A DNA stretch of 48,158 nt from NCBI GenBank assembly GCA_020850615.1, contig JADZEI010000036.1, forward strand, positions 1 through 48,158. Reading direction: 5' to 3'. Position 1 is the first letter of the stretch. Each line of letters opens with the position of its first letter. This DNA is from Dehalococcoidia bacterium (GTDB taxonomy: Bacteria > Chloroflexota > Dehalococcoidia > Tepidiformales > Tepidiformaceae). Shown here one piece after another: positions 36,073-44,353 of this stretch. Below the pieces are notes generated by a model that was not told the origin of the DNA, did no database searches, and worked only from the letters and a program-made list of their open reading frames with translations. A program made the translations under genes and the position numbers.

Positions 36073-36107
36073 CCCGTGCAGAGGCACCGGGTGCAAGGAG
36101 TACACGC

Positions 36108-36983
36108 GTGAGCACCTATGACAACATCCTCCTCGATGTCGACGACCACGGCGTCGCGACCATCACGCTCAACCGCCCGGAGAAGCTGAACGCGATCAGC
36201 GACGGGCTGCGGTCCGACCTCGAGGCGGCGCTCCGCGAGCTGCGCCCCGGCGATGCCGTGCGGGTCATCCGGCTCCGCGCGAACGGCCGCGCCTTCTGCG
36301 CCGGCTACGACCTCACCCCCGGCGTGCAGCCCTACGGCGGCGAGGCCACCGGCGCCCGCGGCACCGAGGCCTGGGAGATGGGCGAATCCCGCATCGCCGT
36401 CGACCGCGACCGCCTCCGCGAGGGCGTCGACCGCTGGCTCTGGGTCTGGTCGTACCGCAAGCCCATCGTCGCCCAGGTTCATGGCTACTGCCTCGCCGGC
36501 GGTGGCGAGATGATCGGCGCCTGCGACATCGTCTTCGCGGGCGAAGATGCGACCTTCGGGCACCCCGCCGGCCGCGGCATGGGCATCCCGCCCACGCTCG
36601 GCATGTGGCCCGTGAAGATCGGCATGCTCAAGACGAAGGAGCTGCTCTTCACCGGCGACACCATCGGTGCGGCCGAGGCCGAACGCATCGGCATGGTGAA
36701 CCGCGTCTACCCGAACGACCGGCTCGACGACGAGACGCTCGCCTTCTGCCGCCGGATCGCGAAGGTGCCGCTCGACGCCCTCAGCGTGCACAAGCACGTC
36801 ACCAATCGCTGGTTCGAAATCGCCGGGCTGCGCACCGCAGCGGCCGAAGGCGCCGAGTTCGACGCCATCTACCACGAGGCGCCGTCGCTCGCCGAATTCA
36901 AGCGCATCGCCGAAGAGCGCGGCCTCAAGACCGCTCTCGCCTGGCGCGACACGCCGTTCGGCGACGGCCACGGGCGGAAGTAG
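36108..36983 (+). CDS. Enoyl-CoA hydratase/isomerase family protein
   Basis: A 291-aa crotonase-fold protein starting at GTG 36108, 7 bases after AAGGAG. It has the CoA-binding ITLNRPEKLNAIS, oxyanion-hole RAFCAGYDL and GYCLAGGGEMIGACDIVF segments. Of the two catalytic Glu residues of typical hydratases, the first (GGGEM) is present, but the second, normally in a FGxPE motif, is replaced (FGHPAG). It may therefore catalyse a different crotonase reaction, such as isomerisation or C-C cleavage, rather than simple hydration. An insert of about 20 residues around GVQPYGGEATGARG is unusual. It sits between importer ATPase and binding-protein genes, implying CoA chemistry on the imported compound. 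Confidence 0.9.
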   Translation: MSTYDNILLDVDDHGVATITLNRPEKLNAISDGLRSDLEAALRELRPGDAVRVIRLRANGRAFCAGYDLTPGVQPYGGEATGARGTEAWEMGESRIAVDRDRLREGVDRWLWVWSYRKPIVAQVHGYCLAGGGEMIGACDIVFAGEDATFGHPAGRGMGIPPTLGMWPVKIGMLKTKELLFTGDTIGAAEAERIGMVNRVYPNDRLDDETLAFCRRIAKVPLDALSVHKHVTNRWFEIAGLRTAAAEGAEFDAIYHEAPSLAEFKRIAEERGLKTALAWRDTPFGDGHGRK

Positions 36984-37000
36984 CAACAGGGGCACCTGGC

Positions 37001-37018
37001 CGGCCCCTGAAGGGGCCG
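37001..37018 (+). terminator. Hairpin before the binding-protein gene (attenuator-like)
   Basis: A 7-bp perfect GC stem (CGGCCCC/GGGGCCG, loop TGAA) in the 61-bp gap, without a T-tract. Such hairpins often stabilise or attenuate the transcript around binding-protein genes, which need higher expression than the rest of the importer. Confidence 0.4.
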
Positions 37019-37050
37019 CGCCATCGAGCTACCACAGGGAGGAGATGTCC

Positions 37051-38742
37051 ATGCAATCTGAGGTCTGGGACCGAATCAACAACCGCCGTTTCCGGCGCCG
37101 CAAGGTGCTCGGCGGGGCAGCTGCCCTCACGGCCGGCGCCGCCGGCGCGATGCTCGTCGGCTGCGGCGATGACGACGACGGTGGCGACAGCACGCCGACC
37201 ACCTCCGGCACGTCGCAATCCACTTCCACCGCCACCGCTTCGGCCACGGGCACGCAGGCTGCGGCCAAGCCCCGCGGCGAGATCAAGATGGCGCTCGTCA
37301 CCCTCGGTGACCAGTCGAGCGACCCTCACAAGCAGAACGCCGGCAACAACCTGCCGATCATCAACTCCTGCTTCGAGCAGTTCTCGCGCATGGACCTGAA
37401 CGGCAAGCTGATCCCGGCCATCGGGTCCTCGTTCGAAGAGTCCGCCGACCACCTGACCTACACCATCAAGATCAACCCGAAGGCGAAGTTCTGGGATGGC
37501 ACGAGCGTGACCGCCGAAGACGCCGTCTGGAGCTACGAGCGCTGGCAGGCGACCAAGCCCGTCGATACCTACGGCGCCCAGGCCGCCGGGATCATCGACT
37601 CCGTCACCTCCACCGATGCTTCGACCGTCGTCGTGAAGGTGAAGAAGCCGAGCACGCTGCGCATGCGCTGGGCCGGCGCCTTCGCCCCGCAGGGCTGGAA
37701 CATCGCCTCGAAGGCCTACTACGACAAGGTCGGCGAAGACGCCTTCCGCAAGATCCCGATGGCGACCGGCCCCTACAAGGTCATCGCCAACGAAGCCCAG
37801 GCGTTCGTCGAGCTCGAAGCCATCGAAGGCCACTGGGCGCTCCAGCCGCAGATCGCCAAGATCCGCATGGAGCTCGTCCCCGAACAGGCCACCCGCATCG
37901 CCCGCATCCAGACCGGCGAGGCCGCGTTCGCCGATGGCGTCCTCGGCCCGCAGCTCTCGACGCTGGAAGGCGACAGCAAGATCCAGGTCTACCAGAGCGA
38001 GGCGACGGCCAAGGCCACGGTCTACTTCCACTCGCCCGACCAGGCGCCCTACAACGATGTCCGCTTCCGCAAGGCGCTCGGCATGCTCATCGACCAGGAC
38101 GCCATCGTGAAGACCCTCTTCCAGGGCAAGGGCGTCTCTGCCCCGTCCGCCCACATGTGGACGATCATGGACGAGTACGACAAGGCCAAGTTCCCGGCCC
38201 AGGCCTACAACGTCGAAGAAGCCCGCAAGCTCCTCGGCGAAGCCGGCCTCTCCGGTGGCACGAAGGTCATCATCAACAGCTACGACTCGTCCTCCGTCCA
38301 GCTCATCCCCGACACGATCGTCGCCGTCGCCAACATGTGGAAGAAGGAGAAGATCGACGTCGAGATCGTCGCCACCGAGGCGGGCGCCTACTTCGAGAAG
38401 TTCCGCGCCAAGACGGTCGGCAACCTGGCCACCCTCGGTTCCGGCGCGAGCACGAACGGCGAAGCGGTGCTGAACACGTTCTACGCGAACCCGGCCGGCT
38501 ACGGCTCCCCCGTCCCGCAGGCCCTCCAGGACCAGATCAAGGCCATCGGCCAGGAGTTCGACGAGAACAAGCACAAGGAGCTCGTCCAGGCCGCCTACAA
38601 GAAGATCATCGACGAGCAGTGGAGCATCACCTTCCCCTACAGCAACAGCGTCTGGGCCGTCCGCAAGGACAAGATCAAGGAATGGAAGACCCTGCCGGGT
38701 AACGCCTACCCCGGCACCTTCTACACCATGGTCCCTGCCTGA
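37051..38742 (+). CDS. ABC transporter substrate-binding lipoprotein (family 5, Tat-type signal)
   Basis: Two ATGs compete. The one at 37045 touches the GGGAGGAG site, while the one at 37051 has proper spacing and is preferred, giving 563 aa. The N-terminus has a twin-arginine-like NRRFRRRKVLGGAAALTAG followed by a lipobox LVGC, so the protein is probably folded in the cytoplasm, exported by Tat and lipid-anchored. A Thr/Ser-rich linker leads to the SBP_bac_5 fold (TYTIKINPKAKFWDGTSVTA, FRKALGMLIDQDAIV). It captures the substrate for the DppBCDF-like importer. Family 5 proteins bind peptides, nickel, opines or other organic solutes. Tat export might indicate a bound cofactor. Confidence 0.93.
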   Translation: MQSEVWDRINNRRFRRRKVLGGAAALTAGAAGAMLVGCGDDDDGGDSTPTTSGTSQSTSTATASATGTQAAAKPRGEIKMALVTLGDQSSDPHKQNAGNNLPIINSCFEQFSRMDLNGKLIPAIGSSFEESADHLTYTIKINPKAKFWDGTSVTAEDAVWSYERWQATKPVDTYGAQAAGIIDSVTSTDASTVVVKVKKPSTLRMRWAGAFAPQGWNIASKAYYDKVGEDAFRKIPMATGPYKVIANEAQAFVELEAIEGHWALQPQIAKIRMELVPEQATRIARIQTGEAAFADGVLGPQLSTLEGDSKIQVYQSEATAKATVYFHSPDQAPYNDVRFRKALGMLIDQDAIVKTLFQGKGVSAPSAHMWTIMDEYDKAKFPAQAYNVEEARKLLGEAGLSGGTKVIINSYDSSSVQLIPDTIVAVANMWKKEKIDVEIVATEAGAYFEKFRAKTVGNLATLGSGASTNGEAVLNTFYANPAGYGSPVPQALQDQIKAIGQEFDENKHKELVQAAYKKIIDEQWSITFPYSNSVWAVRKDKIKEWKTLPGNAYPGTFYTMVPA

Positions 38743-38743
38743 G

Positions 38744-40015
38744 ATGCCTCCGACTGGCTCGGAGACCGGGGTCGCGGCGCCGCTCAGCGGCGTCCGCGTC
38801 CTCGATCTCGCAAACGAATGGGGCATCCTCGCCGGGAACGTCCTCGCCGACCTCGGCGCGGACGTCGTCGCAGTCGAACCGCCCGCCGGTTCGACTGCCC
38901 GGCGGCTCGGCCCGTTCCGCGATGACAGCGGCCGGGCCGAAGACTCGCTCTTCTGGCTCGCCTACGCCCGGAACAAGCGCGGCATCTCGCTCGCGATCGA
39001 TACGCCCGATGGCCTCGAGCTGCTCCTCCGCCTCGTCCGCGATGCCGACGTCCTCATCGAATCCTTCGCACCCGGTTGGCTCGCCGGCATCGGGCTCGGC
39101 TACGACGTGCTCGCCGCCGCCAACCCGCGGCTCATCCAGGTCTCCGTCTCGCCCTTCGGCCAGGACGGCCCGAAGGCGAACTGGCCCGCCACCGACCTCA
39201 CCGTCACCGCCGCCTCCAACTACCTCCTCGCCAGCGGCGACCCCGATCGCCCGCCGCTCCACGTGCCCTACCACCAGGCCTACCTCCACGCCGGCACCGA
39301 AGCTGCATCCGGCTGCCTCGTCGCCATCCGCGAGCGGCGGCGTTCCGGGCTGGGCCAGCTCGTCGATGTCTCGGCACAGGAGGCGATGACGAGCTGCACG
39401 CAGTCGTTCATCCTCTCCTCAGCCTGGAATGACGTCTCCTTCTTCCGCCTCCCGCCGGGCCCCACCCGCGTGAAGGTCGGGCTCAGCGGCGTCTACCCCG
39501 CGAAGGACGGCGCCGTCGTCATCGGCTTCTTCTTCGGCAGCGGCCTCGGGCCCCTGGCCGTGAAGTTCATGCACTGGGTCTATGAAGAAGGCATGTGCGA
39601 CGAACGCGACCGGGACAAGGACTGGGTCAACTACATGGCCCTGCTCAATAGCGGCGAAGAAACCGTCGAGGAGCTCGACCGCGTGCGCGGCGTGCTCGAA
39701 CGCTTCACGTCATCGAAGACGAAGCAGGAACTGCTCGAAGGCTCGCTCAGCCGGGGCCTGCTCCTTTCGCCGGCGTTCACCGTGAAGGACGTAATCGAAA
39801 GCCCGCAGATGGCCCACCGCGGCTACTGGCAGCGCACGGCCACCGGCGACAAGTCGGTGCAATACCCCGGGCCCTTCGCCAGGTTCTCCGCGAGCCCGCT
39901 GCAGTACGGGCCGCCGGCCCCGTCCATCGGCGAACATAACGCCGCCATCCTCGGCGGCGAGCTCGGCCTGGGCCAGCGTGAGCTCGAAGCCCTGGCGGCG
40001 CGAGGTGTGGTGTGA
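38744..40015 (+). CDS. CaiB/BaiF family CoA-transferase
   Basis: A 423-aa class III CoA-transferase, one base after the binding-protein stop. It has LSGVRVLDLANEWG, LADLGADVVAVEPPAGS, NKRGISLAIDTPDGLELL, and GQLVDVSAQEAM with the acidic residues kept. It probably charges the imported acid with CoA. The C-terminal part (RFTSSKTKQELLEGSLSRGL) is typical of the subfamily acting on branched or alicyclic acids, but this does not define a substrate. It overlaps the next gene by GTGA. Confidence 0.92.
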   Translation: MPPTGSETGVAAPLSGVRVLDLANEWGILAGNVLADLGADVVAVEPPAGSTARRLGPFRDDSGRAEDSLFWLAYARNKRGISLAIDTPDGLELLLRLVRDADVLIESFAPGWLAGIGLGYDVLAAANPRLIQVSVSPFGQDGPKANWPATDLTVTAASNYLLASGDPDRPPLHVPYHQAYLHAGTEAASGCLVAIRERRRSGLGQLVDVSAQEAMTSCTQSFILSSAWNDVSFFRLPPGPTRVKVGLSGVYPAKDGAVVIGFFFGSGLGPLAVKFMHWVYEEGMCDERDRDKDWVNYMALLNSGEETVEELDRVRGVLERFTSSKTKQELLEGSLSRGLLLSPAFTVKDVIESPQMAHRGYWQRTATGDKSVQYPGPFARFSASPLQYGPPAPSIGEHNAAILGGELGLGQRELEALAARGVV

Positions 40016-41223
40016 ACAAGGCACTCGAAGGGCTCAAGGTCCTCGATCTCACCTGGGTCGTCGTCGGCCCGACAGCCGTGCGCGTCCTCGCTGACTACGG
40101 CGCGACCGTGGTCCACGTCGAAACCGGAACCCGCGTCGACACGGCCCGCACCGCTCCCCCCTTCCGCGATAGCAAGCCCGGCCCGGAATCCAGCGCCTGC
40201 TTCAACAACGGCAACGCCGGCAAGCTCGGCCTCCTGCTGAACCTGCGCGTCCCGGAAGCGCGCACGGTGCTGACCCGGCTGATCGAATGGGCCGACGTCC
40301 TGGCCGAGAACTTCACGCCGCACGTCATGCGCCGCTGGGGCCTCGACTACGAGTCCGTCCGCGCCATCAACCCGCGGATCATCTACCTCAGCGCGTCGAT
40401 GATGGGCCAGGAGGGGCCATATTCGAACCTCGCCGCCATCGGCAACGTCGGCGCCGCGCTCGGCGGGTTCACCAACGTCGTCGGCTGGCCCGACCGCCAG
40501 CCATCCGGCCCGGGCGGCGCCTACACGGACTACGTGGCCTCGAAGTACATCACCATCTCGCTCCTCGCCGCGCTCGAATACCGCGACCGCACCGGCGAAG
40601 GCCAGTACATCGACCTCGCCCAGGCGGAGACGGCCGTGCACTTCCTCGCCCCCGCCTACCTCGATGTCCAGGTGAACGGCAGGCTGCCGGAGACGCACGG
40701 GAACCGCTCGCCCGAGCATGCGCCGCACGGCGTCTTCCCCTGCCTCGGCCACGAACAGTGGATCGCCATCGCCGTGGAGGACGAGGCGCAGTGGACCGCG
40801 CTCGCCCGCATCATCGGCCGCCCGGAGCTCGCCGAAGACCCGTCGCTCCAGTCCGTCCTCGGCCGCCAGGCCCGCCTGGAGGAGCTCGAGGCCGCGATCG
40901 CAGCGTGGACGGCCACGGTGGAGCCCGGCAAAGCCGAGGCGCTGCTCGTCGCCGCCGGCGTGCCCGCCCATGCGGCCCTCGATTCGCCCGCCGCCGTCGC
41001 CGACCCGCAGCTGAACCATCGCGGGCACTTTGTGCCGGTGGAGCACGCCCAGTGGGACTCGATGGTGGTCGAAGGCTCCCGATTCCGGCTGGGACGCACA
41101 CCCGCGGCGATCACCGCCGGCGGTCCCACCTTCGGGCAACACAACGACACCGTCCTGCGCGACATCCTCGGCATCGACGACGCCACGATCACGGACCTCG
41201 CCATCGCCGGCGCCTTCGACTGA
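40012..41223 (+). CDS. CaiB/BaiF family CoA-transferase
   Basis: A 403-aa class III CoA-transferase, starting at GTG 40012 and overlapping the previous stop. Motifs include LEGLKVLDLTWVVVGPTAVRVLADYG, NNGNAGKLGLLLNLR and GQYIDLAQAETAV, with Asp and Glu retained. Together with the preceding gene it might form a heteromeric transferase, as in benzylsuccinate CoA-transferase (BbsEF), where two related subunits are encoded side by side. It is the last gene of the catabolic run, 115 bp before cas3. Confidence 0.92.
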   Translation: MNKALEGLKVLDLTWVVVGPTAVRVLADYGATVVHVETGTRVDTARTAPPFRDSKPGPESSACFNNGNAGKLGLLLNLRVPEARTVLTRLIEWADVLAENFTPHVMRRWGLDYESVRAINPRIIYLSASMMGQEGPYSNLAAIGNVGAALGGFTNVVGWPDRQPSGPGGAYTDYVASKYITISLLAALEYRDRTGEGQYIDLAQAETAVHFLAPAYLDVQVNGRLPETHGNRSPEHAPHGVFPCLGHEQWIAIAVEDEAQWTALARIIGRPELAEDPSLQSVLGRQARLEELEAAIAAWTATVEPGKAEALLVAAGVPAHAALDSPAAVADPQLNHRGHFVPVEHAQWDSMVVEGSRFRLGRTPAAITAGGPTFGQHNDTVLRDILGIDDATITDLAIAGAFD

Positions 41224-41284
41224 CCGGGCCGGGGCACGACCGGCGCCGCATGGTTCGGGTGCGTGTGCGAACGAACCCGCAACC

Positions 41285-41301
41285 GCGACACGACCTGTCG
41301 C
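41285..41301. promoter_or_regulatory. Inverted repeat upstream of the cas operon
   Basis: GCGACA-N5-TGTCGC is a perfect inverted repeat 38 bp before the cas3 start. An outer pair GGTTCG/CGAACC lies upstream, around 41252-41277. Either could be an operator for cas expression. No clear -35/-10 pair is visible. Confidence 0.4.
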
Positions 41302-41338
41302 ACTGGTAGCCTACGCTCCCGCGCGAAGGAGCCAGGCC

Positions 41339-43529
41339 ATGCATGACGGACCGTGGGCACACTCGAAGAACGAGCGGGGCGAGCGGGACCCGCTGGTAAC
41401 GCACCTCCGTGACACCGCGGAGCGGGCGCGCGAGTTCGCAGCTGCCTTCGGCGCCGAAGACCTCGCCGGGCGGCTGGGCCTCTGGCACGACCTCGGCAAG
41501 TTCCACCCGGACTGGCAGGACTACCTCCTCCGGGCGGAGGCGTGGGATGCCGCTGGACGGAAGACCCCGCGCCCGAAGTCGACGGACCACAAAGCCGCCG
41601 GTGTGCACCTGGCCTTCGAGGCGGGCGCGGCGCTCTACGCGTTTGCCCTCGAAGGCCACCACGGCGGCATGAAGGGCCTGTCCTGGACGAGGGACGTGCC
41701 GCATGACCCCGTCCGTGGCCCCGTCGCCAGCGGGGCGCTGACCCTCGCCCGGGCCGCGGTGCCGGACCTGGCCCCCGATGCGGCGATCCCGCTCCCGGCG
41801 TTCATGCAGGGCGCCCCCGAGGAAACCTACGAGCTGTTCGTCCGCATGCTCTTCTCCGCGCTCGTGGATGCGGACTTCCTCGACACCGAGGAGCACTTTC
41901 ACCCCCCACCGGGCCGGTGTGCGCGGCAGCGGCGTCACGCTTGCGGACCTCTGGGACCGGCTCGCAGCTGACGAAGCCGCTCAGCGCGCAGCCGGGCGCC
42001 GCCCGCCTGGCCTCGTGAACGACGTACGCAACGAGGTCCTCGAAGCCTGCCTGGCAGCGGCCGCGCAGCAGCCCGGGTTCTTCCGGCTGACCGTCCCCAC
42101 CGGCGGCGGCAAGACGCGCTCCGGCATGGCGTTCGCCCTCCGCCACGCCCTGGCCCACGGCTTGCGGCGCGTCATCGTGGCAGTCCCGTTCATCACCATC
42201 GCGAAGCAGACGTCCGACACCCTGGCCTCGGCGTTCGACTCGCCCGTGCCGGACGATGTCACCGGCGAGCTCGCCCGGGTGTTCCCTGCGGCTGCGCTCA
42301 TCCAGCACTACACCGGCGGGCTGGAAGACGACGCCGACCATCGCCGGAAGCTGGCGGCCGAGAACTGGGATGCGCCGATCGTCGTCACCAGCACCGTCCA
42401 GCTCTTCGAAAGCCTCTTCTCGAACAGGCCGTCCGCCTGCCGCAAGCTCCATCGACTCGCGCGGTCCGTGATCATCCTGGACGAGGCCCAGTCCCTCCCG
42501 CCCGGGTTGATCGAGCCGATCCTCGACGTGCTCCGCGCGCTCGTCCGTGACTACGGCGCGAGCGTTGTCTTCTCGACCGCGACGCAGCCCGCCTTCGAAA
42601 CGATCCGCGGCTTCGGCGAACTCAACGCCCGCGAGATCGTCCCGCAGCACCCAGCGCACTTCGAGGCGCTGCGCCGGGTCCGCTACACCCACGTGTCCGA
42701 GCCCCTGCCCTGGGACGCGGTGGCCGCGCGCATGCTTGCGGCGCCCGCGGCGCTGGCGATCGTGAACACCCGCAAGCATGCCGCGGAGCTGTTCGACGCC
42801 GTTCGTGAGCAGGCGCCCGCGGGCTCCGTCTTCCACCTCTCCACACGGATGGTCCAGCGCCACCGCCAGGAGGTGCTGGACGAAGTCCGGCAGCGGCTCG
42901 AGGACGGCCTGCCGTGCTATCTCGTATCAACATCTGTTGTAGAGGCCAGCGTCGATGTCTCGTTCCCGCTCGTCCTGCGGGCGCTCGCGCCGCTGGATGC
43001 GATTGTCCAGGCCGCCGGCCGCTGTAACCGGCACGGGGAGCTGGGCGTCGAAGGCGGGGAGCTGGTCATCTTCGAGCCCGTCGACGCGGCGATGCCGCCC
43101 GGGCCCTACCGCACCGGCGCCGGCATCATGCAGGGCGTGCTCGCCAGCGGCGACGACATCTTCGCGCTCGCGACGCAATTCGATTACTCGCGCCGCTTCT
43201 TCGACAACCTGGACAAGGATGGGCCGAACATCCAGGAGCTCCGCAGGAGCTTCGACTACCCGCAGGTGGCGAAGGACTTCGCCATGATCGAGCCCACCGC
43301 CTCGGTCGTCGTCCCGGCCACGGATCCGTCCGGGCGAGCGTCCGAGGTGCTGGCGCTGGTCGCGTCGCGCCAGACCACGCGTGCCGATATGCGCGCGCTC
43401 CAGCCGTTCATGGTCTCCCTCCCCCAGCGCGAGTTTGGCCGGCTGGTCACCGGTGGGGTGGTCCGGGAGTTTGCGGCCGGCCTCGGCGAGTGGCTCGGGG
43501 CATACGGAGACGCGGGGATCGTCGTCTAG
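41339..43529 (+). pseudogene. cas3: cas3, type I-C HD nuclease-helicase, interrupted by a frameshift
   Basis: The gene starts at ATG 41339 (AAGGAG site). The first frame, to 41971, encodes the HD nuclease: H22 in THLRDTAE, H50-D51 in LWHDLGK, H84 in TDHKAAG and H107-H108 in EGHHGG. It breaks in a run of six C at 41902-41907. One C fewer would join DTEEHFHP to HRAGVRGSGVTLADLW and continue to 43529. The second frame encodes the DExH helicase: VPTGGGKT, ILDEAQSLP, STATQPAF, STSVVEASVDV and QAAGRCNRHG. All motifs are intact apart from the shift. It may be a sequencing error, a true mutation, slippage, or separate Cas3'' and Cas3' proteins. Confidence 0.85.
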
Positions 43530-43549
43530 CTACCCGCGGAACGCGGTAG
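43530..43549 (+). terminator. Imperfect hairpin after cas3
   Basis: CTAC-CGCG pairs with CGCG-GTAG around a GAA loop, with one bulged C, directly on the cas3 stop. There is no T-tract, so it may be a processing or stability element rather than a terminator. Confidence 0.35.
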
Positions 43550-43570
43550 TCCGTGGAGCACGTGGCTGGC

Positions 43571-43645
43571 GGAGGTGAGCGCCTGTGGATTGAAACGGGT
43601 TATCAGGTGATACGCGGAAGGAGGTGGGCGGCTGTGGATTGAAGC
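43571..43645 (+). repeat. Two degenerate CRISPR-repeat-like units between cas3 and cas5c
   Basis: Two 26-bp copies, 43571-43596 and 43620-43645, differ at 3 positions and share GGAGGTG and CTGTGGATTGAA. Their 3' ends match the GGATTGAAAC end of the array repeats and, more closely, the GTGGATTGAAAC of standard type I-C repeats. The 23 bases between them contain TATCA-GG-TGATA (43601-43612). The remaining operon junctions overlap or are only 2 bp, so this 149-bp structured gap is unusual. A crRNA-like regulatory RNA is a possibility. Confidence 0.7.
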
Positions 43646-43678
43646 TCAGGCGATGGACCAACTACAGGAGGTATACCC

Positions 43679-44353
43679 ATGGAACGACACAGCTCCGCAC
43701 TCTCCCTGAGGGTGTGGGGCGAACTTGGATGCTTCACCAGGCCGGAGCTGAAAGCCGAGCGCGTCTCGTACCCGGTCATCTCGCCGTCCGCCGCGCGGGG
43801 CGTCCTGGAGGCCATCTACTGGCATCCGGAGATGCAGTGGGTCGTGCGGCAGATCGACGTGCTGAACCCGATCGCGTACTTCAGCATCCTTCGCAACGAG
43901 ATCACATCCCGGCAGTCGGACCGCGTCGCTGCCACATGGGCGAAGGACGGGCGCGGCGGCTACGACGCTGCCGGCGACCGCAGCCAGCGTCACACGCTCG
44001 CCCTCCGCGATGTCGCCTACGTCATCCACGCGGACGTGCGGGTCGCGCCGGGCATCGACGAGCACCCCGCGAAGTTCCGGGACCAGTTCCGCCGCCGCGT
44101 CGAGCGCGGTCAGTGCTTCGCGACGCCCTACCTTGGCTGCCGGGAGTTCAGCGCGTCCTTCGGCCCCGCGGACCAGGACGTGGACAAGCCGATCGCCGGC
44201 CTGACGATGGACCTGGGGCGCATGCTCCTGGACATCGACTACACCCCCGGGCACCAGCTCAAGGGCGGCGGCCTCGGCAAGCCCCGCTTCTTCGATGCGA
44301 AGCTGCAGGAGGGCGTCCTGCTCGTCCCCGACCGGTTCGCGGAGGCCGCCTGA
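43679..44353 (+). CDS. cas5c: Type I-C Cas5 (Cas5d) repeat endoribonuclease
   Basis: A 224-aa protein after a strong AGGAGG site. It matches Cas5d: LRVWGELGCFTRPELKAERVSYPVISPSAARG at the start, then QRHTLALRDVAYVIHA, and the C-terminal GCREFSASFG. In type I-C, Cas5 replaces Cas6, cuts pre-crRNA at the repeat base and stays on the 5' handle in Cascade. The stop shares one base with the cas8c start. Confidence 0.95.
   Translation: MERHSSALSLRVWGELGCFTRPELKAERVSYPVISPSAARGVLEAIYWHPEMQWVVRQIDVLNPIAYFSILRNEITSRQSDRVAATWAKDGRGGYDAAGDRSQRHTLALRDVAYVIHADVRVAPGIDEHPAKFRDQFRRRVERGQCFATPYLGCREFSASFGPADQDVDKPIAGLTMDLGRMLLDIDYTPGHQLKGGGLGKPRFFDAKLQEGVLLVPDRFAEAA

Noticed and set aside
43653-43709. Mini reading frame overlapping the cas5c start as a CreT-like toxin gene
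   Set aside because: It has no ribosome site and no rare-codon pattern, so it is kept only as part of the general structured-gap observation.
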